Assembly: GCA_023402915.1 (NCBI GenBank) | Contig: JAEYFO010000275.1 | Coordinates: 1-6,517 of the forward strand | DNA from: Bacillota bacterium | GTDB lineage: Bacteria; Bacillota; Clostridia; Christensenellales; CALWSW01 | Direction: 5' to 3' | DNA: 6,517 nucleotides | Shown here: positions 1 to 5,825 of the stretch, one piece after another | Layout of the letters: the number at the start of each line of letters is the position of its first letter | Position numbering within the stretch: position 1 is the stretch's first letter | Translations under genes and position numbers: made by a program | Notes under the pieces: generated by a model | What the model was told of the DNA's origin: nothing | Seen by the model: only the letters and a program-made list of their open reading frames with translations | Databases searched by the model: none

Positions 1-36
1 CACCTGCGGTGACAGCTCTCCCAAGGGGAGAGCCAA
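1..36. repeat. Partial REP-like palindromic repeat at window edge
   Basis: An 8-bp perfect inverted repeat (GCTCTCCC at 15-22, loop AAG, GGGAGAGC at 26-33) is preceded by a GGTGACA-type flank and followed by CAAGAAC. There is no T-tract on either side, so it is not a classic rho-independent terminator, although it lies about 110 nt past the stop of the kinase gene. From memory, dispersed palindromic repeats with a CTCTCCC/GGGAGAG core and a GTGACAGCT flank are common between genes in Oscillospiraceae genomes. I infer that this is the end of one such copy, with the rest outside the window. It could also be a lone hairpin that stabilises the kinase mRNA 3' end. Confidence 0.45.
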
Positions 37-142
37 GAACAAAGCCCGTTACATAGCATATTGGCATGAAAACAGGGTCGCGCGGCGCCGCCCTTTTTTC
101 AGCGATTCCCCTTCTCCCGGCTGCCGCGCCCGGCCTTTCCCC

Positions 143-1963
143 TCACACCGGCGGCAGCGTCACCGTGAAGCGCGTGCCCTCCCCGAGGGTGCTTTCGGCC
201 GAAAGCGTTCCGCCGTGGGCGGCGATCAATTCGTGCGCAATGGCCAGCCCCAGCCCGCTCGAACGGCGGTTGCCGCGGGTCTCGACCACGTAATACCGCT
301 CAAAAATGTGCTCGAGCTTGTCCGGCGGGATGCCGTTGCCGTTGTCCTGCACCGTCAGAACGATGGGGCCGCCCGGCGCGAGCGAAACGCAGATCCTGCC
401 GCCCGCGGGCGTATAGAGCACGGCGTTGTCGATCAGGTTGGAAACGGCCTGCTGCAAGCGATAGCCGTCGCCCCAGACAAAGCAGTCTCCGCCCGTCTCC
501 CGCACAAGGGAGATACCCTTTGCTCCGGCGGCCTGCTGCGCGGCGGCGCAGACGGTTTCGAGCAGCTCGTTCATGTCCACTTCCGTCTCGTCAAAGAGCA
601 GATCGTTGCTTTCCAGCTTCGCCAGCAGGAACAGATCCTCAATGAGCCGCTCCACATAGGCCAGCCGGGAGTTGGTGACGGACAGAAATTCCCGCTGCGC
701 GTCGTTTTCCGGCACAAATGTGTCCAGCCGCCCCCGGATGGCGAACAGCGGGCTGCGCAAATCGTGAAAAATATTGATCATCAGGCCGTGCTTGTGCGCC
801 TGTTTGTCCTTGAGCTCCTGCGTGCGCTGGGCGACGATGGCTTCCAGCCCGGCGTTCACCTGCGCCAGCTGGGTCGAAAGGCTTTCCGCCTCTTTGAATT
901 TGGCGCAAAACCGCTCCACGATGACCACCATGCAGGCCGCCACAAACAGGAGATTGCCCACGTCGGACAGGCGGACGAACATGAAGCAGGCCGGGCGGGG
1001 CACGCCGGGCAACGCATAGGGAAACAGGCTCAGCCCCTCCGCCACGGCAAACGCCGCCAGGATCAGCAGCACGCGCCAGTCCTTTTTCAGCCCCGAAACG
1101 GGCAGCGCCGCCAGCATGGGGATCCACAGCAGAAAGCGCACGACGTAATACTGGATCGTGGGCGCGCCCAGCTGCAAGACCATGGCCAGCCCCAATTCCA
1201 GCAGCAGCACCGGCGGCGACGCAAACCGCCGGAGGAAGGGCGGCAGCTGTTCTTTGAAAAGGTTGAGCGACACGTACACGCTCATCGCCACGGGCAGGGT
1301 GTACAAAATGGGGCGGAGCGTGCGAAACGTCCCGTAGCTCAACCGCAGCACGCCCGCCGTGCAGGCCAGCGTCAGCAAAATGACCGCCGTGCCCACCGAA
1401 AGGTAAAGCAGATACCGCTCGCTGCGCTTGCCGATGAACATGGCCAGACAGCAGAAGCACAGCATGGCATACATGCCCATCATCATGGCGTTGACAAAAT
1501 TGGCCGCATCCATGGTGGCGGCAAGGCTTTGGGGCGTGCCCAGTAGGATCTGCGGATTGGTCACGGAAAGCAGCGAAAGCGCGCCGCCGGCGCTTCCCTC
1601 CGCGTAGAGCAGCTCCATGCTTTCCCCGGATGGGAATTCAATCGCATGGGCGCGGGTATAGCGCTCCTCGCCGGTGTTTTCATAGATGGTTTCGCCGTTG
1701 ACCTGCACAAAAAACCGGTTCGAGCTGGGGATGCCCAGCGCCAGCGCTTCGTACTGCTCCCCGCCGGAAAAGGCAAAGCGCATACCGCCGGTGGCCGCGT
1801 CGGGCTGCGCGTCCGTCAGCAGATAGAGCCGCTCCTCCAGATCGTCCGGCAGGGCGCTGCCCGCAGGCAAAACGGGAACCGTCCTGCTCAAAAGCAGCAG
1901 CAGGCCCGCCGTCAGCAGCAGGACCAGCAGAAAAACCAACAGGGTGCGGATGTATTTTTGCAA
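143..1963 (-). CDS. Sensor histidine kinase with 7TMR-DISM-like membrane sensor
   Basis: This is a membrane histidine kinase that should autophosphorylate on His and pass the phosphate to a response regulator, most likely the divergent neighbour. Residues below use a 606-aa product. A signal anchor (about 6-28) is followed by an extracytoplasmic, beta-rich domain of about 125 residues. Seven hydrophobic segments follow at about 155-178, 184-205, 215-236, 251-269, 272-290, 297-317 and 327-349, which is the 7TMR-DISM layout often linked to carbohydrate or other small-ligand sensing. A helical linker (350-389, ending in an AQRTQEL segment) leads to HisKA with H-box HDLRSP (His400). The HATPase shows the N-box (SNLIDNA, Asn513), G1 (DNGNGIP, 540-546), F-box (IFERYY) and G2 (SSGLGLA, 568-574). 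All catalytic boxes are intact. I chose the TTG at 1963 because GGAGG (1969-1973) lies 5 nt upstream. An in-frame ATG at 1996 has no ribosome binding site and overlaps a perfect -10 box, so it is probably untranscribed. The ligand is unknown. Confidence 0.95.
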   Translation of the reverse strand: MQKYIRTLLVFLLVLLLTAGLLLLLSRTVPVLPAGSALPDDLEERLYLLTDAQPDAATGGMRFAFSGGEQYEALALGIPSSNRFFVQVNGETIYENTGEERYTRAHAIEFPSGESMELLYAEGSAGGALSLLSVTNPQILLGTPQSLAATMDAANFVNAMMMGMYAMLCFCCLAMFIGKRSERYLLYLSVGTAVILLTLACTAGVLRLSYGTFRTLRPILYTLPVAMSVYVSLNLFKEQLPPFLRRFASPPVLLLELGLAMVLQLGAPTIQYYVVRFLLWIPMLAALPVSGLKKDWRVLLILAAFAVAEGLSLFPYALPGVPRPACFMFVRLSDVGNLLFVAACMVVIVERFCAKFKEAESLSTQLAQVNAGLEAIVAQRTQELKDKQAHKHGLMINIFHDLRSPLFAIRGRLDTFVPENDAQREFLSVTNSRLAYVERLIEDLFLLAKLESNDLLFDETEVDMNELLETVCAAAQQAAGAKGISLVRETGGDCFVWGDGYRLQQAVSNLIDNAVLYTPAGGRICVSLAPGGPIVLTVQDNGNGIPPDKLEHIFERYYVVETRGNRRSSGLGLAIAHELIAAHGGTLSAESTLGEGTRFTVTLPPV

Positions 1964-1968
1964 GGCGG

Positions 1969-1975
1969 CCTCCAA
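1969..1975 (-). promoter_or_regulatory. Shine-Dalgarno site that decides the kinase start
   Basis: On the minus strand TTGGAGG lies 5 nt before an in-frame TTG codon (1963-1961). The protein would then begin MQKYIRTLLVFLL, a basic stretch leading straight into the signal anchor, which is the usual N-terminal layout. The upstream ATG at 1996 has nothing resembling this site in front of it. Confidence 0.7.
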
Positions 1976-2004
1976 TTGACAAACTGTTTTTCTCATTATA
2001 CCAT
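1976..2004 (+). promoter_or_regulatory. Candidate divergent promoter for the response regulator
   Basis: TTGACA (1976-1981, a perfect -35) and TACCAT (1999-2004, four of six matches to TATAAT) are separated by exactly 17 bp. Transcription would start near 2011 and leave a leader of about 270 nt before the regulator start. The -10 shares two base pairs with the kinase -10 on the other strand. A closer promoter to the regulator is not obvious in 2005-2270, but the weak -10 keeps confidence modest. Confidence 0.4.
1995..2003 (-). promoter_or_regulatory. Extended -10 promoter for the histidine kinase
   Basis: The minus strand reads TGGTATAAT, a perfect TATAAT with the TGn extension. No good -35 is visible (GGCGTT at the 17-bp position), which fits an extended -10 promoter. 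The start of transcription would fall near 1987-1989, giving a short leader of about 25 nt that contains the GGAGG site and then the TTG start. It is called on consensus match and placement only. Confidence 0.6.
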
Positions 2005-2150
2005 GAAACTACCCGCAAACGCCCTGTTTCTGCGGGGAATGGACCTTATGCGCCTCGGTTTTTCTCTGGCAGAACGCAGTGAACGCCGTTTTCGCAGTTC
2101 AAATCTTCTCATCGAGTGCGCAGCGGGATTTTGGCCGTTTTTTTCAAAAA

Positions 2151-2172
2151 CCCGATTCCCTTCGGGCTTTTT
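2151..2172 (+). terminator. Weak terminator-like hairpin in regulator leader (possible attenuator)
   Basis: CCCGA (2151-2155) can pair with TCGGG (2162-2166) across a 6-nt loop, and a CTTTTTC tract follows directly. A 5-bp stem is short for an efficient terminator. If the promoter at 1976-2004 is used, this hairpin would lie about 140 nt into the leader and could make transcription of the regulator conditional. The rest of 2005-2270 holds no convincing open reading frame. Confidence 0.25.
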
Positions 2173-2282
2173 CGACGGGACTGTTCCGGCGCGAAGGGCG
2201 CTGTTTGATTTCTTTTCCAACAATTTCAAAAAAGGCGCTGCCTGTGAGCCGCCGGTTTTCTGGAAAACAAGGGAGGACTGGA

Positions 2283-2978
2283 ATGATTCATGTATTGCTC
2301 GTGGAGGACGATGCAGAAATCGCCCGCACGATCCGCTATTATCTGGGCGCGGAAGAGATTTACGACGTGACCTGGGCAAAGACGGGTGCGGAAGCGGTCT
2401 CGCTGATGAGCGACAGCTTTGACATCGTGCTCATGGACGTCATGCTGCCCGACGGCAACGGCATCGACGTATGCGAGAGCCTGCGGGAGCACCGGAAGTG
2501 TCCGCTGATTTTTCTCAGCTGCATTGACGACACGGACACCATTGTCCGGGCGCTCTCCAAGGGCGGCGACGATTACATTACCAAGCCTTTCAACAACAAG
2601 ATCCTCACCGCGCGCATCGAAGCGAACCTGCGCCGGGTACGCATGGAGCACGAGCTTCCCGACGGCGAGAGCATGAGCTGCGGCGCGTTCACGCTGGACG
2701 TACACGACCGCTGCATTGTCCGCGGCGGCGAGCGCATTGCGCTGTCGCGGATGGAATGCCGGCTGCTGGCGTACATGATGAAAAACGAAGGGCGGTATTT
2801 CAAGTCGGGCGAGCTGTACAAGATGCTTTGGGGCGGCTCCAGCTTCGGCGACAACCGCACGGTGGTCGTACACATTCACAACCTGCGGAAAAAGATCGAG
2901 GAAAACTACCTCGAGCCGAAATACCTCGTCAACGTCCGCGGCCGCGGCTACGCGTTCGTCCGCCCGGCGGAGGAGTAG
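2283..2978 (+). CDS. OmpR/PhoB-family response regulator
   Basis: This is a cytoplasmic DNA-binding regulator of 231 aa, the normal length for the family. The receiver domain (about 1-118) has the acidic pair D9-D10, the phosphoacceptor D52 in an IVLMDVMLPDG context, the switch residue S79 and K101 in YITKPF. The C-terminal winged-helix domain (about 130-228) shows the usual RLLAYMM...RYFKSGELYKMLWG and RTVVVHIHNLRKKIE segments, ending in VNVRGRGYAF. The start at 2283 is set by GGGAGG (2271-2276) 6 nt upstream; an open frame continues back to 2079 but lacks family similarity. It is divergent from the histidine kinase, its likely partner, with about 320 bp between the two starts. The regulon is unknown. 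A strong terminator is not evident after the stop; GGGG/CCCC with a few T residues near 3005-3035 is only a weak candidate. Confidence 0.96.
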   Translation: MIHVLLVEDDAEIARTIRYYLGAEEIYDVTWAKTGAEAVSLMSDSFDIVLMDVMLPDGNGIDVCESLREHRKCPLIFLSCIDDTDTIVRALSKGGDDYITKPFNNKILTARIEANLRRVRMEHELPDGESMSCGAFTLDVHDRCIVRGGERIALSRMECRLLAYMMKNEGRYFKSGELYKMLWGGSSFGDNRTVVVHIHNLRKKIEENYLEPKYLVNVRGRGYAFVRPAEE

Positions 2979-3879
2979 GGGTGGAGCGTGTTGTGGAGAT
3001 GTTCAGGGGCATGTTGACCCCAAAAACTTTTAGAAATAAAGTAACGTCCGGAAATCGTTTTCTCTTTCCTAACACAAAGGCGAAAGTAGAGGAGAAAAAG
3101 CCTTCCGACTTCGATCTCTTCCCAAACGGGAAAAATCCGAAAACGGCTTCTGCCCCGCTCTCAAAAAATTTTGGAACGGATCATGCGAGCAAGCTGAAAA
3201 AGCCGCCATGCCCATTCGAAGCCTATGAAATTTGAGGCAGGACTTCCGCGCGCTAAAAAGTCGAAAATTCCCCACGCACCTGCAAAAAGTTTCAAAAAAA
3301 TTGGATTCCAAAAATTTTTACAGGGTTTTCCGCAAGATTTTAAGACGGATGGGAAATCACGTAGTTCAAAAGAACCAAAAGAAACTCCAACGCCGCCGAT
3401 TTTGGCCGCGCCGGTTTTCTTCCTTTTTTCAAAAGTCTGCGCGGCGTTCCAAATTCACCCGGCTGGTTTTGTTTTTGGATCGAAAAATTTTTCACTGGCG
3501 GACGCTGCATGAGCGAAGCATATGGGCAAGCGCCCTGTGTGCTGCATTGCTGTTCTGTCAAACCAGCGCGTCCCTGCCCAAAGGCGCTGCGCCGCCAACG
3601 CCTGTTTTTCTGCGTTTCTACAGCGGTTTTCTCTGCCGGGTTCCAATTTTTCCAAGAATACTGGCCGCCCATGCTTCTTTTTTCTCTTTGCAAAAGGAGC
3701 GCTCTGGCCGCCGGATACGCATGGCGTTTCCTGCGTTCGTCATATTGCTATTCTCGCACGGTTTCTTTCTTTGCGGGCAGTCCGCCCTGCTCCCCGTTTT
3801 CTTAAAAAATTGGATGAACCGTCCTTCTTCGCGTCGCACACTCTTGCGCAAAGCGCTCTCCGCTTCTTAAACCGCTCTG

Positions 3880-3919
3880 CGCTCTGCACCTTTTGAAAAT
3901 TTCAAAAAGGCGCACAGCG
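3880..3919. repeat. Imperfect 40-nt palindrome beside the reductase terminator
   Basis: The left arm starts CGCTCTGCACCTTTTGAAA and the right arm is its near complement, reading TTTCAAAAAGGCGCACAGCG. The arms differ by two mismatches and one extra A. The structure has no T-tract of its own after a GC stem. It sits 9 nt from the terminator hairpin, on the distal side as seen from the reductase gene, so it may be a second, back-up 3' structure or a separate small repeat. Confidence 0.5.
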
Positions 3920-3923
3920 ATGC

Positions 3924-3970
3924 AAAAAATCGCCGCCGGAGCGCTTTTTACAGCTCTCCCGGCGGCGATT
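3924..3970 (-). terminator. Rho-independent terminator for the reductase gene
   Basis: A perfect 12-bp inverted repeat (AATCGCCGCCGG at 3928-3939 and its complement at 3959-3970) encloses a 19-nt loop. On the minus strand it is followed by a run of six T. It lies about 110 nt past the stop codon at 4080. On the plus strand the hairpin is followed by CAACTTTCTTTTTTC, so it may also stop transcripts coming from the left, that is, act in both directions. Confidence 0.85.
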
Positions 3971-4079
3971 CAACTTTCTTTTTTCAGGACGGTCAATTTT
4001 CACTGATCGCTCAAATGCTTTCTCAAAAAGCGGATCTCTGCCGCCCGTTGCAGGCGAAACGTTTTGGACGGCGTTTTTG

Positions 4080-4994
4080 TTACCTCGCGTCCTCTTCCTC
4101 CGCCTTGCGAATCGCTGCATACAGCTCGTCATTGACCGGCGTGGGGATGCCGTGCGCCTGCCCCAGCCGGCGGATCGTGCCGGAAAACAGCTCCACTTCC
4201 GTGCGCCTGCCCGCCTTTCGATCCTGCCGCATGGACGTCATGCCCCCCGGATTCAGGCCGTCGAGCGTAATCAGCCACTGCCGCACTTCCTCTTCCGTCA
4301 GCTGCACCCCCTCGGCCGCCGCCACGGCGCGCACCTCTTCCATGGCCGCGATCATCTTGCGCCGCGGCTCGCCGTCCTTCTGGATGCCCGCATAGGAAAG
4401 GCCGTAGGCCGCCGTGACCTGATTGACGCCGGTGTTGAGCATGAGCTTGCTCCACTGGCTATGAAGGATGTCCTCCGGCAGCTCATAGGGCACACCGCCC
4501 GCTGTCAGCAGCGCCAGCGTCCGCTCCATCAGGGGCGATGTTCCGCCGCCGGGCAGGCCGATCTGCAAATTGCCCATGTGGCCGTAGGTGATGGCGTTTC
4601 CTTCCTTGACTGCGTCCATTTTCTGCGCGACGCAATAGAGCACGTGCTCCGCCCCAAAGGCGTCGATGAGCATCTGCTCGCTGGAAATGCCGTTGAGCAG
4701 GGAGAGCAGCGCCGTCCCTTCCCCGACAAGCGGCCGGGCCAATTCGATGGCCGCCGGCAAACCGGAAAATTTCACCGCAAAGACCACCAGCTCCGCCGGC
4801 CCCTCTGCCGCTGCATCCGCCGTAAAGCGCAGCGCGCAGGGCGCTCCGTTGCAGGAAAAACCCTCCGTCTCATAGCGCGCCACCCGCTTCTCGTCCGCCA
4901 GGAAGCACACCTGCTCCCGGCCCAGCTTCTGCGTCATCTGCCAGCCAAACATCACACCCAGCGCCCCAGCGCCAATGAAAACTACCCGACTCAA
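4080..4994 (-). CDS. panE: 2-dehydropantoate 2-reductase (ketopantoate reductase family)
   Basis: The family reduces 2-dehydropantoate to pantoate with NADPH in pantothenate (vitamin B5) and CoA synthesis, in the cytoplasm. The product is 304 aa, the usual size. An N-terminal Rossmann fold has the dinucleotide motif GAGALG (residues 8-13) and the LLNGI segment (99-103). The C-terminal helical domain has WSKLMLNTGVNQVTA with the expected catalytic lysine K183 plus N187 and N191. The SMRQDRKAGRRTEVE segment (254-266) follows, with the acidic residue E266, then PTPVNDELY. The start is the TTG at 4994, with AAAGGA (5002-5007) 7 nt upstream and the protein beginning MSRVVFIGAGALG. The open frame reaches a TTG at 5072, which would add 26 polar, basic residues outside the fold and lies at or before the predicted transcription start. 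No other pantothenate gene is nearby, so a related ketoacid reductase role cannot be excluded. Confidence 0.93.
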   Translation of the reverse strand: MSRVVFIGAGALGVMFGWQMTQKLGREQVCFLADEKRVARYETEGFSCNGAPCALRFTADAAAEGPAELVVFAVKFSGLPAAIELARPLVGEGTALLSLLNGISSEQMLIDAFGAEHVLYCVAQKMDAVKEGNAITYGHMGNLQIGLPGGGTSPLMERTLALLTAGGVPYELPEDILHSQWSKLMLNTGVNQVTAAYGLSYAGIQKDGEPRRKMIAAMEEVRAVAAAEGVQLTEEEVRQWLITLDGLNPGGMTSMRQDRKAGRRTEVELFSGTIRRLGQAHGIPTPVNDELYAAIRKAEEEDAR

Positions 4995-5038
4995 CTGCTC
5001 GTCCTTTCCGCAGCGCCTGCTGCCCTTTGCTCTCGTTC

Positions 5039-5058
5039 CGGGCGGTCTTTTCCGCCCG
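5039..5058 (-). promoter_or_regulatory. Hairpin in the reductase mRNA leader
   Basis: A perfect 7-bp GC stem (CGGGCGG at 5039-5045 with CCGCCCG at 5052-5058) closes a 6-nt loop. It lies between the predicted transcription start (about 5066) and the AAAGGA site at 5002-5007. It has no T-tract, so it is not a terminator. It may stabilise the 5' end. I do not recognise a known riboswitch or leader class. Confidence 0.45.
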
Positions 5059-5072
5059 CTATTCTGTTCCAA

Positions 5073-5101
5073 AGCATAGCACGATTTTCAAGATGCCGCA
5101 A
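5073..5101 (-). promoter_or_regulatory. Promoter of the reductase gene
   Basis: On the minus strand TTGCGG (5101-5096) and TATGCT (5078-5073) are 17 bp apart, with a TGn extension directly before the -10 (TGCTATGCT). This predicts a start near 5066 and a leader of about 70 nt. The match is moderate at both boxes, and the support comes from spacing, the extension and placement. Confidence 0.5.
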
Positions 5102-5654
5102 GATTCATTTCTTACAAATTCAAGAATTTCCCTTTCGTCCAGAAAATTTTTCAATTTTCGCTGTTTTAACGTTCGATTTTGAAACATTTTACAAGTGATT
5201 CCTTCAATCTTATCTTCTTCACGGTTCAAGTCAGGTTCAAACGCTTTCTGCTTCCTCGATTCATTGCAGACAAAACCAACACACGCTCTCCACATAGCGA
5301 AAAGACGCTCAGCCCTTGGATCGCGGCCATGCTGCCAGACGGGAGAACGTTGTTACGTCCTCATTTTCCCCCAATATCCTTCAAAACGCTGCCTGCGGCA
5401 TAGAAGCCGGGGAATAAGATCAGCCCTGCATCAGCGCCTTGGCGCACTTCTCTAATAATAGGACTACGGCAGACCCTAAACGCCAGCCGTGCGCGGCCGC
5501 ACATGTACGCCCCACACCTATAGCCCCCTCGCCGGGATGACCGGCCGTACTCAGAACCTGACAAAGCGCGTTCACCGCAGCATCACTAAGCACTCCATCC
5601 AAATGCAACAGGGCGGCGTTGGAGTCCAGCCCGCCAAAATAAGCCATGAATATT
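5102..5654. other. Gene-poor stretch between reductase promoter and IS30 relic
   Basis: The first 150 nt or so are AT-rich with runs such as AAAATTTTTC and hold no gene that I can support. The right half becomes GC-rich. A 75-codon minus-strand frame (5420-5647) has an ATG and coding-like composition but no ribosome binding site, and its start lies inside the tail of a transposase relic. I therefore do not call it a gene. Confidence 0.45.
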
Positions 5655-5672
5655 CAAGTCAAATGCAACAGG
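5600..5672. repeat. 13-nt direct repeat, two copies 60 nt apart
   Basis: CAAATGCAACAGG occurs at 5600-5612 and at 5660-5672. On the minus strand both copies read CCTGTTGCATTTG, in the same frame, encoding PVAF at the end of the transposase relic and again 20 codons later. It may be a small duplication of the element end or the trace of a second element end. Confidence 0.6.
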
Positions 5673-5825
5673 ATATGAAAAACCGCAAGGGAGTTTTCTG
5701 CCCGGGCATTTGCGAGGGCGGTGATTGAGGAAGGCGGGAAAGGCGGCGAAATAGCGGTCATCGCAGGGGGCGAGATTGGCAGATTTGGAACAGTATTCGT
5801 GGATCAGGCCGTTTGTGCTGCGCCA
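5655..5825 (-). pseudogene. C-terminal remnant of an IS30-family transposase
   Basis: About 57 codons on the minus strand match the end of IS30-family transposases as I remember them. The segment TNGLIHEYCSKSANL corresponds to the usual NGLIREYFPKGTDL, and LNHRPRKCPGRKLP corresponds to LNxRPRKCLGxKTP, followed by a PVAFDL tail. Family members are over 300 aa, so most of the protein, including the N-terminal helix-turn-helix and the catalytic aspartates, is missing. The segment before TNGL reads FWRS instead of the usual WxRGTNEN, so the acidic NEN part, which carries the catalytic glutamate in this family as I recall it, is also lost. The frame continues 22 codons past the expected end. No intact terminal inverted repeats are visible. 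It is a dead relic, useful mainly as a sign of past insertion-sequence activity next to the rRNA operon. Confidence 0.75.

Larger units (their letters stand above)
2979..4079. other. 1.1 kb gene-free stretch rich in A- and T-tracts
   Basis: I see no gene here. Open frames exist (for instance 3232-3870 plus and 3340-3693 minus), but they start at codons without ribosome binding sites, are dominated by basic and phenylalanine-rich composition of the sort expected from A/T runs, and match no family I know. The plus strand is A-rich up to about 3340 and T/C-rich from about 3400 to 3880. Motifs of the form TTTCAAAAA or TTTTTGAAA recur throughout, and one 11-nt pair of motifs is shared with the regulator leader. 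The right end holds the terminator of the reductase gene. Confidence 0.6.

Noticed and set aside
81..105. GCGGCGCCGC palindrome followed by CCTTTTTTC as a terminator
   Set aside because: The palindrome has no room for a loop and the T-tract is on the plus side, away from the minus-strand kinase gene that would need it.
215..1546. Long plus-strand open frame (443 codons)
   Set aside because: It lies fully antisense to the histidine kinase, whose domains and motifs are unambiguous; the translation is rich in R, Q and H as expected for the shadow of a GC-rich gene.
3005..3035. GGGG...CCCC plus T-rich tract as the regulator terminator
   Set aside because: The stem is only 4 bp with a long loop, too weak to call.
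3232..3870. 212-codon plus-strand frame in the gene-free stretch
   Set aside because: It starts at a TTG without a ribosome binding site and is a basic, F/R/S-rich translation of A/T-tract DNA with no recognisable family. Several other frames across the same DNA are equally open.
4077..5198. Plus-strand open frame of 373 codons
   Set aside because: It is antisense to the ketopantoate reductase gene and shows the same shadow composition, with no known domain.
5222..5242. GGTTCAAGTC, resembling a tRNA T-loop
   Set aside because: The flanks do not form a T-stem, and no acceptor stem, D-arm or anticodon arm can be placed around it.
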